A stretch of 64,000 nt of DNA from Lactobacillus laiwuensis (GCF_019972835.1 NZ_BPPB01000005.1:186001-250000); one strand, 5' to 3'. Positions 34,656-43,840 are shown, counted from the first letter of the stretch. The notes: generated by a model from the letters alone, not told the origin. Translations and numbers: made by a program.

Positions 34656-35117
34656 GTGAAAATAAAAATAGAACTGAATCCGGATATGGAAGATGACGAT
34701 ACCAGTGTAACAATTCATGCTAAATCTGTGACGCCAGAAGTTGAACAGATATACCGACAGTTGCAAGGTATCAGTGAACATCCTGACCAAATAGAAGGCA
34801 AAAAAGATAATGTGTCCTATTACTTGAGCATGAATGAGATTTTATTTTTTGAAACAGAAGATAAACAGGTGATTGCACATACTGCCAAGGATGCCTTTAC
34901 CGTAGACTACAAACTCTATGAACTAGAAAATTTGTTAAATAATCAGTTCATGCGGGTATCTAAGTCAACAATTTTAAATTTAAATCAAATTTATGCGTTA
35001 ACACGTTCGATTTCTAACTGTAAGATTAATTTTCGCGATTCTTATAAAACTGTCTATGTTTCACGTCACTACTATCACAATTTGAATGATAGGTTAAACG
35101 AGAGAAGGTCATCATAA
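34656..35117 (+). CDS. LytTR-family DNA-binding regulator
   Basis: 153 residues. The C-terminal 95 residues form a LytTR domain: YYLSMNEILFFETEDKQVIAHT, then MRVSKSTILNLNQI, typical of AlgR/AgrA/LytR DNA-binding proteins. The N-terminal 55 residues are acidic and do not look like a receiver domain, so the protein is not a classical two-component regulator. The GTG at 34656 follows AGGTGAG; an earlier GTG overlaps that site. The next gene starts at its stop codon. It probably autoregulates through the direct repeat at 34552. Confidence 0.85.
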   Translation: MKIKIELNPDMEDDDTSVTIHAKSVTPEVEQIYRQLQGISEHPDQIEGKKDNVSYYLSMNEILFFETEDKQVIAHTAKDAFTVDYKLYELENLLNNQFMRVSKSTILNLNQIYALTRSISNCKINFRDSYKTVYVSRHYYHNLNDRLNERRSS

Positions 35118-35878
35118 TGAAAAAATTTAAACTTAGAGAAGTATTTTGGGGCATTGCTCTAGTAGCAGCTGCCGTATTCTTAGTCCTTAATCAGCTGCAT
35201 CTGCTTTCATTTCATTTAAAAGTAAGCATGATTATTTGGACGATAATATTCGGAGCAGCACTGATCGAAAGCGTGGCTAATAAAAGTTTGTTTGGTACAA
35301 CTTTTTCCATTGCCTTTTTATTAATTGTTTACGCTGAACCCTTGCATATTACCAAAATTGTACCGTGGACGGTCTTAGTGGCGGCGTTATTAATTTATTT
35401 AGGCTTAACGCTGATTTTTAAGAGAAGCTGGTTTCCCAGGATAGTCTATTTTAACCAGAAAAAAGACGGCAAATGGAAGAACTTTAGCAATAATCGCTCA
35501 AGAATTGATAATAACGTATTCAGTAGCGGTACTGGAAAAGTTGATGGAGAAGATATAGTAATCAATCAGCGCTTATCATCAGTTTCGCGTTACGTTCATT
35601 CACAAAATTTACGCAGTATAACAATTAATTCTTCTTTGGGTGAAGTTGAAGTCTACCTTGATCAGGCTAAAGCTGCAGGCGATGTAGTGACCGTTGACAT
35701 TAGTGGCACTATGGGTGAGATTGAAATTTACGTTCCAACTTCATGGAAAGTCAACAGTGATAACTTAAACCTAGCTCTGGGAGAATTGGATATTAATGAC
35801 GAATCTACCGGTGACGGTCCTACATTAATGCTAACTGGGCATTTCAGCATGGGTGATGTGGAAGTTAATTATATTTAA
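35117..35878 (+). CDS. LiaF-like membrane protein
   Basis: 253 residues. The N-terminal 110 residues contain about four hydrophobic helices; the C-terminal half is a beta-rich repeat with the LiaF signature (SSLGEVEVYLDQ, MGEIEIYVP, LALGELDIN and FSMGDVEVNYI). In B. subtilis LiaF restrains the LiaRS cell-envelope stress system. Here the partner is a LytTR regulator rather than a histidine kinase, and the two genes overlap, so the membrane protein may sense envelope state for the LytTR protein. That role is inference. Confidence 0.8.
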   Translation: MKKFKLREVFWGIALVAAAVFLVLNQLHLLSFHLKVSMIIWTIIFGAALIESVANKSLFGTTFSIAFLLIVYAEPLHITKIVPWTVLVAALLIYLGLTLIFKRSWFPRIVYFNQKKDGKWKNFSNNRSRIDNNVFSSGTGKVDGEDIVINQRLSSVSRYVHSQNLRSITINSSLGEVEVYLDQAKAAGDVVTVDISGTMGEIEIYVPTSWKVNSDNLNLALGELDINDESTGDGPTLMLTGHFSMGDVEVNYI

Positions 35879-35893
35879 CTTGGGGAAAATAAA

Positions 35894-36229
35894 ATGGTTA
35901 ATTTAAAACAATTACATGATTATGTCAAAGAAAATTATGAAGCCGGAAACTATAAAGATGCTGAAAAAGCATATAAAAAATGGCGTGATACCAATGATTA
36001 TACCTATCATGCAGCAAAAACTGCTGTGAAAAAGAGTTCTCTCAGTGATTATCAAATGGGTTATGAACAAGCCAAAAAGGACTATGCAGAGAGTCATTCT
36101 TTCAAGGATTTTCCTAAAAAAGGTGTTAACTTAGTTAATCGTGTTACCCAGAATAAAGCAATTGAAATAGAACGCTACATTGACGGCTACAATGATGCCA
36201 AGGCCAAAATTTTACGGGCGAAAAAATAA
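35894..36229 (+). CDS. small cytosolic protein of unknown function
   Basis: 111 residues, no signal peptide or membrane segment, highly charged and helical. It contains two similar short helices (YVKENYEAGNYKDAEKAY and QMGYEQAKKDYAESHS) with conserved aromatic and acidic residues. I do not recognise the family. It lies 15 bp after the LiaF-like gene, with a weak GGGGAAA site. Co-transcription with the LytTR operon is likely. Confidence 0.65.
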   Translation: MVNLKQLHDYVKENYEAGNYKDAEKAYKKWRDTNDYTYHAAKTAVKKSSLSDYQMGYEQAKKDYAESHSFKDFPKKGVNLVNRVTQNKAIEIERYIDGYNDAKAKILRAKK

Positions 36230-36254
36230 TAGCCCATAAAGGAGATTATTAATT

Positions 36255-37094
36255 ATGTATGGCTCATTATTAGCCAATGTAAGTCCAGATAGAAAAATTA
36301 AGGAAGCTGTAGAACAATTTCCTCAACATACACAAGCCTATTATCTCGAAAATAAGCCAGTCGGGTTAATGACCTGTTGGCAAAATGCTTTTCACCCTTG
36401 TTCCTTAAATTTTGCGGGCTATCTTGCACCTAGATTAACCAGCGGTGAACAAATGCAGGTTTATGAGCAAATATTGACGGATTTAACGGCAAAAGCCCAA
36501 AAAAATCACCAAAACGCTTTAATTACTTATGATTATGCACCGCAATTACTCTTTAATGCCATTGGTCAAAAAAATGGTTTTAAGTTAATCAGAACTACTG
36601 TAGAACCCCAGATGCCCTTGAAAAGGGCACTGAAAAATATTCTAATTGCGACTGATTTACAGATGGTCACTCTACATGAAATAAAAAAAGATTCTGTAAT
36701 AATGAATAGGCTGGCACAAGTGAGTTTCTCCGATTATCAAAAAAATCATTTAGCAAATCCGGTTGCAAAGATACCTCTTAGTGAGTGGAGCAAAACCATT
36801 TTCACTGATCAACTTGAACACGCTCCCTTAGCGCTAATTGCTGCTGGACAAATTAAGGCTTATTGCTTTTCTTTTGAGGATACCCCTCAAGAATTGACTT
36901 TAGGATGGATGGGTGCTGTTAAGCCTAATTTATTAGACCAATTGCAACAACAATTGCTAAATTGGGCACAAGCAAAATATCAAACTTTAAGTGGTGAATT
37001 TGACTCTACAGACCCATTAGCAACGCGGACTTACAGCAAGTATGCGTTTAATCTGTGTCCAGTTTATGAAACGTATTTAAAGGAACTGAACTAG
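36255..37094 (+). CDS. GNAT-like acyltransferase
   Basis: 279 residues. The central region looks like a GNAT N-acetyltransferase (VEPQMPLKRAL, LALIAAGQIKAYCFSFED with the beta-bulge pattern, and a tail ending in YSKYAFNLCPVYETYL); a usual Q/R-x-x-G-x-G/A P-loop is not visible, so cofactor use is uncertain. It may be a two-domain GNAT. AAGGAGAT precedes the ATG, 25 bp after the upstream gene. Substrate unknown. Confidence 0.6.
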   Translation: MYGSLLANVSPDRKIKEAVEQFPQHTQAYYLENKPVGLMTCWQNAFHPCSLNFAGYLAPRLTSGEQMQVYEQILTDLTAKAQKNHQNALITYDYAPQLLFNAIGQKNGFKLIRTTVEPQMPLKRALKNILIATDLQMVTLHEIKKDSVIMNRLAQVSFSDYQKNHLANPVAKIPLSEWSKTIFTDQLEHAPLALIAAGQIKAYCFSFEDTPQELTLGWMGAVKPNLLDQLQQQLLNWAQAKYQTLSGEFDSTDPLATRTYSKYAFNLCPVYETYLKELN

Positions 37095-37100
37095 AAATTT

Positions 37101-37136
37101 AAAAGACACCGTTATTCAAATAATGGCGTCTTTTTA
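37101..37136 (+). terminator. terminator of the LytTR operon
   Basis: AAAGACACC and GGCGTCTTT arms (one mismatch) and a T-run. It may also serve the convergent LysR gene. Confidence 0.8.
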
Positions 37137-37141
37137 CTTAT

Positions 37142-37873
37142 CTATAATTGATAGCGATAAAAATAATAGGGGATATTCCAACTTTGCGAATCAGCTGCAA
37201 CTAAATCATCATTCATTAAGTATTTAGGCAATAATGCAATTGCCTGGCCTTTTTTGACTAGCTCTAAAATCATTTCCAGTGAATCAATTTCAGTGACACT
37301 GTTTTTATTCTGCGTTAATTTGAGAGTCAAGTTACGAAACGGACAATTTATGTCTGCGTTTATGGCAACCGGTACTCTTTTATTTTCCTGCTTTTTGCCT
37401 TTTAAAAAACAAGCTTGTAAATGACTTTTCTTGATTAACGAATATTGGGGTAAAGTGATCGGGGTAAAGGCCCAGACCATGTCATAGGGATGCTTAGTCA
37501 ATAATTCTTGAATTTCATTAGTACTTTTAATGATGACTTCATATTGATCAAGTGCAAACTGTTTCTTTTGGGTAATAACATAGCCAAAAAGCAACTCAGA
37601 GATTAAAACTTTTGGTTTGTTACTGGTTAAATCGTCTTTTAAGTTTTGATAGTTTTGTAGTGCCTTAGTCGCAAAATGATACATTTTTTGCCCATTTTTA
37701 GTTGGTTTGACCCCTAAATTAGAACGCACAAAAAGTGGTGCTTTCAGTTCTCGCTCCAATGCTTTGAGCCTGGCCGTAATATTGGATTGAGTGTAGCCCA
37801 ATTTCAATGCCGCTTTATTCAGTGATCTAGTTTCATAAATTGTTTGGTAAATATATAAATCGTTAAAATTCAT
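37142..37873 (-). CDS. LysR-family regulator (short)
   Basis: 243 residues. The N-terminal HTH is intact (YIYQTIYETRSLNKAALKLGYTQSNITARLKALE). The effector domain is shorter than the usual 230 residues, so ligand sensing may be altered. GGAG lies just before the ATG at 37873. It is transcribed divergently from the gap gene, the classical LysR arrangement, so it is a good candidate regulator of that gene. Confidence 0.83.
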   Translation of the reverse strand: MNFNDLYIYQTIYETRSLNKAALKLGYTQSNITARLKALERELKAPLFVRSNLGVKPTKNGQKMYHFATKALQNYQNLKDDLTSNKPKVLISELLFGYVITQKKQFALDQYEVIIKSTNEIQELLTKHPYDMVWAFTPITLPQYSLIKKSHLQACFLKGKKQENKRVPVAINADINCPFRNLTLKLTQNKNSVTEIDSLEMILELVKKGQAIALLPKYLMNDDLVAADSQSWNIPYYFYRYQL

Positions 37874-37977
37874 AATACTCCATATCATTAAAAGTGATAA
37901 CCCTATTATAATCTCGGATTATGCAAGGTGAATTAATTTTAATATACTAATTTCGTAATCTAAAGGGGGAACTTATT

Positions 37978-38997
37978 ATGACTACAAAAATTGGTATTAA
38001 TGGTTTTGGTCGCATTGGTCGGCTCGCTTTACGGCGAATTTATGAAGTGGCCAGTAACGACATTGAAATTGTCGCAATCAACGACTTAACCTCACCAGCT
38101 ATGTTAGCACATTTATTAAAATATGATACTGCGCATGGTCAATTTAATCATGAAGTAACTGCTACAACTAATAGTATTGTAATTGATGGTAAAAATATTC
38201 CGGTTTATGCGGAAAAAGATGCTAGTCAAATTCCGTGGGTTAAAAACGACGGGGTTAAAATAGTACTTGAATGTACCGGATTTTACACTTCAACTGCAAA
38301 ATCACAGGCTCACCTTGATGCCGGTGTTAAAAGAGTTTTAATTTCTGCTCCTGCAGGCAATATGAAGACAATTGTCTACAGTGTAAATGATGATCAATTA
38401 ACTGACTCTGATCAAATTATTTCCGCAGGCTCATGTACCACCAATTGCTTGGCACCACTAGCTCAGGCAATGAACGATGAATTTGGCATTCAGGTGGGAA
38501 TTATGTCTACAACGCATGCCTACACAGCTTCACAGATGTTACAGGATGGCCCTGATCGTGGTGGCAACGTCCGTAATGCTCGTGCCGCTGTCGCTAATGT
38601 TATTCCGCATTCAACTGGAGCAGCAAAAGCTATTGGACTAGTTATACCCGAATTGGATGGCAAACTTACGGGTATTGCACAAAGAGTTCCGGTTATTTCT
38701 GGTTCTATTACTGAACTAGCCGCTATTTTGGGAGAGAAAGTTACGGCTGAAGAATTTAACGCTAGAATTAAAAAGCATACCGAAGGCAATGCTTCTTTTG
38801 GCTATAATGACGACCAAATTGTCTCATCAGATATTATTGGCACTGAATTTGGTTCGGTATTTGATCCAACTCTGACTCAGGTTGAAACTGGTGACAATGG
38901 TGCACAATTAGTTAAAGGCTACGCCTGGTATGATAATGAGTCCGGCTTTGTAGCCCAAATGATTAGAACACTCCAAAAGATTGCCCAACTTGATTAA
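37978..38997 (+). CDS. gap: glyceraldehyde-3-phosphate dehydrogenase (stand-alone copy)
   Basis: 339 residues with [14 protein letters not shown], then the active-site Cys153 in [13 protein letters not shown]. Asp36 (AINDLT) favours NAD. Catalyses oxidative phosphorylation of glyceraldehyde 3-phosphate. It lacks the cggR-gap-pgk-tpi neighbourhood of the main glycolytic operon and instead faces a LysR regulator. The SAGSCTTN variant of the usual SNASCTTN and the separate promoter suggest a second isozyme rather than the housekeeping copy; a whole-genome search would decide. AAGGGGGAAC precedes the ATG. Confidence 0.9.
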   Translation: MTTKIGINGFGRIGRLALRRIYEVASNDIEIVAINDLTSPAMLAHLLKYDTAHGQFNHEVTATTNSIVIDGKNIPVYAEKDASQIPWVKNDGVKIVLECTGFYTSTAKSQAHLDAGVKRVLISAPAGNMKTIVYSVNDDQLTDSDQIISAGSCTTNCLAPLAQAMNDEFGIQVGIMSTTHAYTASQMLQDGPDRGGNVRNARAAVANVIPHSTGAAKAIGLVIPELDGKLTGIAQRVPVISGSITELAAILGEKVTAEEFNARIKKHTEGNASFGYNDDQIVSSDIIGTEFGSVFDPTLTQVETGDNGAQLVKGYAWYDNESGFVAQMIRTLQKIAQLD

Positions 38998-39049
38998 TTT
39001 CAAAATTTTACTGCTATTTTAATAAATTAAAAACTGTATATCATCAATA

Positions 39050-39085
39050 AAAAAATGGTTCTGCCAAGTGCAGAATCATTTTTAT
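39050..39085. terminator. bidirectional terminator between gap and thiE
   Basis: TTCTGC and GCAGAA core arms flanked by A-run and T-run; serves both convergent genes. Confidence 0.8.
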
Positions 39086-39099
39086 TTCTTTAAAATATG

Positions 39100-39762
39100 C
39101 TAGTCATTTTTTATCCATGGCGCTGTGAGCATTTGACTGACAGTCTGCTTAATATCTTTACTTTGAGCAATCATTGAGATTACTGCAGCACCAGCTGTCT
39201 TAGTTTTAGCGATTGCCTTTAAATCGTTAACAGTTATCCCGCCAATAGCAACAATTGGCCGAGTGCTGCTTTTGACTAGTTGGCTTAAGCCGGCAATACC
39301 AATTTCGGGGTCGGCATCACTTTTAGATTGGGTGGCATAAATTGGACCACTGCCATAATAATCAATTCCGCTAATTTTATTGGCTTGTTCAACTTGCGTT
39401 AAATTCGAACAGGAATAGCCGATAATCATTTGCTCGCCAACTTCTTTAATGACCTGTCTGATTTCTTCATCACTTTGACCAACATGGACACCTTCGGCAT
39501 GAACTTGTTGTGCGAGCTGAACATCATCGTCAATGAAGAAAGGCACGTGATACGTTTGACACAATTGATGCAGCTTTTGTGCCATGGGGAGTCTCTCAGC
39601 TTCACTTAAAGTTGAATTAGGTCCCTTGTCTCGAAATTGAAAAGCAGTAATACCTGCAGCAAGTGCTTCTGCGACTATGCCCGGTAATGTTTTACCTTCT
39701 GGAACGTCTTGACTGCCACAAATAAAGTAAGCATGTAAAAAATCAGTGTTAAAGTCTTTCAT
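39100..39762 (-). CDS. thiE: thiamine phosphate synthase ThiE
   Basis: Joins hydroxymethylpyrimidine diphosphate and thiazole phosphate to thiamine phosphate. The TIM-barrel signature GSGPIYATQSKSDA (about residues 137-150) and the phosphate motif IAIGGIT are present. At 220 residues it has the usual length. AGGAG precedes the ATG. It is last of the minus-strand thi operon behind thiD. Confidence 0.95.
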   Translation of the reverse strand: MKDFNTDFLHAYFICGSQDVPEGKTLPGIVAEALAAGITAFQFRDKGPNSTLSEAERLPMAQKLHQLCQTYHVPFFIDDDVQLAQQVHAEGVHVGQSDEEIRQVIKEVGEQMIIGYSCSNLTQVEQANKISGIDYYGSGPIYATQSKSDADPEIGIAGLSQLVKSSTRPIVAIGGITVNDLKAIAKTKTAGAAVISMIAQSKDIKQTVSQMLTAPWIKND

Positions 39763-39775
39763 TATTTCTCCTAAA

Positions 39776-40582
39776 TTACTGAGCCCAATGATTTAAAGGG
39801 CCGTGACCATGACCAACTTGAATAGTTTCTTTAATAGTTTTGGTAACGTACTTTTTAGCAATTTTAATTGCCACAGGTAAACTTTGACCTAAAGCCAGCT
39901 GAGCCGTAATTGCTGCAGCTAACGTGTCACCGGTGCCATGGGTGCGCTCGGTATGTATCCTGGAACTGCTGACCCAAAGATCAGAACCATCAGCAAATAA
40001 AGCATAATCTTTTACTTCTGCGCTACTTGCATGACCGCCTTTAATTAGCACATTTTTAACTCCCATATCTTGTAATTTATGAGCTAATTCTGGATATTGG
40101 CCTTGATCTTGTACCTTGATGCCAGTTAAAGTCTCCGCTTCTGGCAAGTTGGGTGTTATTAGATCGGCTAAAGGCAGCAATTCGTTTTTAACGGTAGCGA
40201 CAGCATCTTGACTTAATAATGGTGCGCCCCCCTTAGCAATCATCACTGGATCTATGGTAATAGGACCAAAGTCATACTTTTGCAAATTAAGTGCAACTTG
40301 GTGAACGTGATCTGCATCGCCCAACATTCCTGTTTTACAAGCACGGATGTGGAAATCTTCTGCCAAAGAGGCGAATTGGGCATCGATCATTTCTAAAGGC
40401 AGTAAAAAAGATTTCTGGACGCCCAAAGTGTTTTGTGCTGTCACTGCTACTACAACAGCTGTACCAAATACTTTTTGCATTTGAAAAGTTTTTAAGTCAG
40501 CCATGATTCCAGCACCACCTCCTGAATCAGTGCCGGCAATAGTTAAAACTTGGGGAAAAGAATTAATTTTTTCTGTCATCAT
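39776..40582 (-). CDS. thiD: hydroxymethylpyrimidine/phosphomethylpyrimidine kinase ThiD
   Basis: Phosphorylates hydroxymethylpyrimidine twice in the thiamine salvage pathway. It has the ribokinase-like IAGTDSGGGAGIMADLKTF and the anion-hole/catalytic GTGDTLAAAITAQ at the C-terminus. 268 residues. Two adjacent ATG codons follow AAGGAAC; either may be used. It sits 8 bp downstream of thiM and 13 bp before thiE. A second ThiD-like protein is encoded at 46945, so this copy, under the TPP riboswitch, is the thiamine-dedicated one. Confidence 0.94.
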   Translation of the reverse strand: MMTEKINSFPQVLTIAGTDSGGGAGIMADLKTFQMQKVFGTAVVVAVTAQNTLGVQKSFLLPLEMIDAQFASLAEDFHIRACKTGMLGDADHVHQVALNLQKYDFGPITIDPVMIAKGGAPLLSQDAVATVKNELLPLADLITPNLPEAETLTGIKVQDQGQYPELAHKLQDMGVKNVLIKGGHASSAEVKDYALFADGSDLWVSSSRIHTERTHGTGDTLAAAITAQLALGQSLPVAIKIAKKYVTKTIKETIQVGHGHGPLNHWAQ

Positions 40583-40590
40583 AAAGTTCC

Positions 40591-41379
40591 TTAATCAAAA
40601 TCAGCAATTTGTTCAATATCTGCAACTTTTACTTTATACAGATAATCCATGAGATACATGCCAAAAGTAGCGGGCCCGACATTGGGATGATCTTTAACTA
40701 CTAATTGACCAGCGCAACTGAAAACTAAAGCACCTATTTGAGCTGCTTCAAAAGGATCGTCAGCAACAGCTGTAAAAGCTGTGACAATACTGGTTAACAT
40801 ATCTCCTGAGCCGACATGAGTTTTAAAAAGGGGTGAGCCGTTATGGATATGGGCTATTCTTTTACCGTCGCTTATTGTGTCTATAGGCCCGCTCGCAATG
40901 ACTGTGCAACGATATTTTTGAGCAGTTTTTGCAGTAATTTCATCAATATCGCCAGAACCGGAGCCTGCATCAATCCCCTTTGAGCTCCAATCAAAGCCAC
41001 CTAAGGCAGCTATCTCACCAATATTGCCCCGAATAATACTAGTATGAAAATCCCATAAAAGTTTATCTGTGATTTTATAACGGTACTCCACGGCGCCAAC
41101 GGCAACGGGATCAAATACTATGGGTTTATTATATTGGCGCGCTAAATCTTCCACTTTTTTAATGTGGTTAATTTGCTCTTTAGTTAAGCAACCAATATTA
41201 ACTGCCACGGCGGAAGCCATCCGCACTATTTCTTCGGCTTCAGCAACTTCATTGCTCATAATTGGTGAAGCACCAATAGCATTAACAGCATTGGCCACAT
41301 CTTGAACTGTTACAAAATTAGCAATGTTGAAAATAACCGGGTTTTCTGCTCGCAATTTGTCTAATAATTCTAACTGCAT
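40591..41379 (-). CDS. thiM: hydroxyethylthiazole kinase ThiM
   Basis: Phosphorylates the thiazole moiety for reuse by ThiE; 262 residues. Conserved blocks: NIANFVTVQDVANAVNAIGASPIMS near the start and the catalytic GSGDMLTSIV near residue 193. GGAGT precedes the ATG. It is the first gene after the TPP riboswitch. No thiC/thiG is in the window, so thiamine is made here from salvaged moieties. Confidence 0.95.
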   Translation of the reverse strand: MQLELLDKLRAENPVIFNIANFVTVQDVANAVNAIGASPIMSNEVAEAEEIVRMASAVAVNIGCLTKEQINHIKKVEDLARQYNKPIVFDPVAVGAVEYRYKITDKLLWDFHTSIIRGNIGEIAALGGFDWSSKGIDAGSGSGDIDEITAKTAQKYRCTVIASGPIDTISDGKRIAHIHNGSPLFKTHVGSGDMLTSIVTAFTAVADDPFEAAQIGALVFSCAGQLVVKDHPNVGPATFGMYLMDYLYKVKVADIEQIADFD

Positions 41380-41421
41380 TTTATTACTCCTAATTTAATA
41401 TCCTTAAAATTTTTGACTAAT

Positions 41422-41453
41422 AAAAAAACTTTGGCATATGGAAATGCCAAAGC
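41422..41453 (-). terminator. TPP riboswitch terminator
   Basis: On the minus strand CTTTGGCAT and ATGCCAAAG arms precede seven T, between the aptamer and thiM. Confidence 0.9.
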
Positions 41454-41462
41454 TAAAGCAGT

Positions 41463-41548
41463 TTTGACACGTTCCTACGCAAGTACTAACTTACAGGTTC
41501 AAAGGGTCTGAAAAATTTTCATCTCAGCCAAAAAGGCACCCCTCGTGT
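41463..41548 (-). ncRNA. TPP (thi-box) riboswitch
   Basis: On the minus strand the leader contains, in order, GAGGGGTGCC, GGCTGAGATG, ACCCTTTGAACCTG and TTAGTACTTGCGTAGGAACG, the full thi-box consensus. A terminator and then thiM follow. TPP binding should favour termination. Confidence 0.96.
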
Positions 41549-41559
41549 TATCGCTTACA

Positions 41560-41588
41560 ATTATAGCGTATTTTATTGCTTATTACAA
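41560..41588 (-). promoter_or_regulatory. promoter of the thi operon
   Basis: On the minus strand TTGTAA and TATAAT with 17-bp spacing. Between this and tenA (41590-41740) I see AT-rich DNA with no second thi box. Confidence 0.8.
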
Positions 41589-41752
41589 CGTTAGATTGAT
41601 AAAGACGCTATTTATTATAAGCTATAAGTGTTAGTATTTTAACTAATATTAAAAATGTGCTAAAAAGCAAAAAAGGATAGTGATTATAGTTAATTTTGAA
41701 TAAAGTGTAGTTAGTAATAATTAACAGTTATTTAATTTGGAGGAAAGTAAAT

Positions 41753-42412
41753 ATGAAATTCACGGATGAGCTGCACGAAGCAGGAACGGCATTGTGGCAT
41801 GAAAGTATGGTGCATCCATTTATTAAGGAATTGCAAAGTGGCGAACTCCCAATTGCAACTTTTAAATTTTATCTGTTGCAGGATCGCTATTATTTAAGAG
41901 AATTTAGCAAGTTGCATGAATTAATTGCGGCAAAAACGGATAATCAGGAAGTAAAGGAATTTTTACTGGCAGGGGCACAAGACTTGAAAGACGTTGAAAT
42001 ATCAGTGCGAGGCCATTTTTTTGAAGAATTAAAAATAACTGCGACTGAAATTTCTGCAACTCCAGTGGCTCCAACAGCTTATAACTACGTTAACCATATG
42101 CATATGACATTAAATCGATCTGGTGTTAAACCAGCGGTTGCAGCACTTTTACCATGTTACTGGCTCTATCAGGAAATTGGCCAAAAAATGGCAGAAAAGG
42201 GCTCACCGGTTTCTTATTATCAGGAATGGATTGATACTTATGATGGCGAATGGTATGGCGCCAACGTAGCAAAAATGCTGCATTTAACCAACTCTTTGGC
42301 TGAAAGTGCCACTAATGAAGAACTTGAGCAAATGCAAACTGCGTTTGTGCGCAGCAGCTATTATGAATTGCAGTTTTGGCAGATGGCTTATGAAAAGCAA
42401 GATTGGAAGTAA
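41753..42412 (+). CDS. tenA: thiaminase II / aminopyrimidine aminohydrolase TenA
   Basis: Hydrolyses thiamine breakdown products to release hydroxymethylpyrimidine for salvage. 219 residues. The catalytic residues fall at the same positions as in B. subtilis TenA: Cys135 (LLPCYWLY), Glu205 (SYYELQFW) and Asp44 (LLQDRYYLREF). TTGGAGG precedes the ATG. It is transcribed divergently from the thi operon, and no TPP riboswitch is seen in its own leader, so it may be regulated differently. Confidence 0.94.
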   Translation: MKFTDELHEAGTALWHESMVHPFIKELQSGELPIATFKFYLLQDRYYLREFSKLHELIAAKTDNQEVKEFLLAGAQDLKDVEISVRGHFFEELKITATEISATPVAPTAYNYVNHMHMTLNRSGVKPAVAALLPCYWLYQEIGQKMAEKGSPVSYYQEWIDTYDGEWYGANVAKMLHLTNSLAESATNEELEQMQTAFVRSSYYELQFWQMAYEKQDWK

Positions 42413-42599
42413 CTTCTGTAAAAACCGTTTTTATTTTATTCTTACTTGTCTTTAGTCAATTTCATAATAAAATTTTGATATTGGACAATGTAATTATTGT
42501 TCAAAGTCCCAGGAAAGTGTGCAACTTGGGGAAAGCAAGATGTACTTATTTTGTAATAATGTAGATTTACGTAATATTATTATATTAATTATTATTTAA

Positions 42600-42892
42600 G
42601 AATTTATAAAGTGTGGGCTTCTGGTGGCAGCATATATTATGAACTAAAAGCAACTGATCCTAACCCAGTATTTCTAGTCTGTAATTAGTCTGGAAAGCTA
42701 ACAATGCACTACTATGCTGGCGGAAGCAAAAAAGCAAGAACCGTCAGTTATAGAGTTGGCGGTATAGGCCGATGCCAAACTTAGCCGCAATATTCTTATT
42801 CTTGCATTCGTAGATGACATGGCTATGCCACTTTAAGCGGCAAAAGTGATGGCTTCATAGGAGATATAATGTTTCCGAGCACCGCCTTTTAA
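42600..42892 (+). pseudogene. relic of a secreted or surface protein
   Basis: Two blocks read as protein. From 42611 one frame gives VWASGGSIYYELKATDPNP, then one stop, and continues with LTMHYYAGGSKKARTVSYRVGG. From about 42826 another frame gives GYATLSGKSDGFIGDIMFP. Each runs into stops or a frameshift, and there is no start or full domain. The region from 42413 to 42600 shows nothing else. I cannot name the family. Confidence 0.5.
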
Positions 42893-43324
42893 ATGAGAAT
42901 AATAAAAATGAATGATGAACAATTTTTTAAATTAAGAAAGATACTAGATTTTTTTAAAAAACAAGCTCCGACAGCTATTATCGAAGAGAATGTAAATAGC
43001 GTTGAAAATTTTAAGGCAGAATCTGTTGATGAGTATAATAGGGCAAAAAGTTATCTTGGCGAAAATAATAGTTCGTTTAAATCTTTTCATGTAAGTGTGG
43101 ATTCCGCAAAAGATTTCTTGCGTTTATTGAATTTGCTGGGTGCAATACATGCCAATTTTAATATACGTTCAAAGCCTTTTATAATAGAAGGAGAAGAAAG
43201 CAGCAAGGCGCTAAAAAAGGAGAACGACTATTATAACCATTGGATGGAGTGTTTTTCAAACTATGAATTTATGATAGTTGATTTTGATGAAACTGCTTTA
43301 GACCAAGATCAACATTACGGTTAA
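42893..43324 (+). CDS. protein of unknown function
   Basis: 143 residues, soluble, acidic, rich in Phe and Tyr. It begins near MNDEQFFKLRKILDFFKKQ and ends MIVDFDETALDQDQ. There is no convincing ribosome binding site directly before either possible ATG (42893 or 42908), so it may be coupled to the relic upstream or itself be decayed. No family recognised. Confidence 0.45.
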   Translation: MRIIKMNDEQFFKLRKILDFFKKQAPTAIIEENVNSVENFKAESVDEYNRAKSYLGENNSSFKSFHVSVDSAKDFLRLLNLLGAIHANFNIRSKPFIIEGEESSKALKKENDYYNHWMECFSNYEFMIVDFDETALDQDQHYG

Positions 43325-43355
43325 TTTCATTAATTCATCAAAAAGGCAGTAACTG

Positions 43356-43393
43356 ATATGACCCCAAATTTGTCCTAAATTTTGGGTTCATAT
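43356..43393. mobile_element. fused IS-end palindrome (scar) 1
   Basis: A 38-bp palindrome starting ATATGACCCCAAATTT and ending AAATTTTGGGTTCATAT. Its arms look like the left and right terminal repeats of an IS3-family element placed back to back. It lies inside a longer stem AAAAAGGCAG/CTGCCTTTTT (43340-43411). Confidence 0.5.
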
Positions 43394-43464
43394 AGCTTAA
43401 GCTGCCTTTTTTAGTTCAGTTATTTCGCATTGTTGAAATCATTATATTAAAAGCTAGTATGCTA

Positions 43465-43809
43465 TTATTCATCAATTTTTTTAATATAAATTAATTTTGC
43501 TTTTCTTAATATGCCACGATCTTTAAATAGAAAGCTATAATATCTATTATTAATTTTTCCGACATAATAAAGCGTATCATAAGATCCTTGATTATCAGTA
43601 GTTATTTTAACAGAAGCAATTTTTTTATTATGTAAGCATTTATATGTGTCTAAGTTATATGAATATTTTCTTTTGCCAGCACTAAAATAAACGGCTTTTT
43701 CTAAAGAATTAATTCTATAATAATGTATAAAGCTTATTCCAATGCTGATAAAGAGAAATGTTAAAATAAATACAGTTATAGTTTTTGTTATTTTTTCATT
43801 TTTGCTCAT
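43465..43809 (-). CDS. small membrane-anchored protein of unknown function
   Basis: 114 residues with an N-terminal membrane segment (TVFILTFLFISIGISFIHYY) and a basic, tyrosine-rich outer part that ends in IYIKKIDE. No ribosome binding site is evident upstream, so expression is uncertain. It lies between the relics on both sides. Confidence 0.4.
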   Translation of the reverse strand: MSKNEKITKTITVFILTFLFISIGISFIHYYRINSLEKAVYFSAGKRKYSYNLDTYKCLHNKKIASVKITTDNQGSYDTLYYVGKINNRYYSFLFKDRGILRKAKLIYIKKIDE

Positions 43810-43840
43810 TTTTAATATGTTAGGAAGAGAGAAAAAACTA

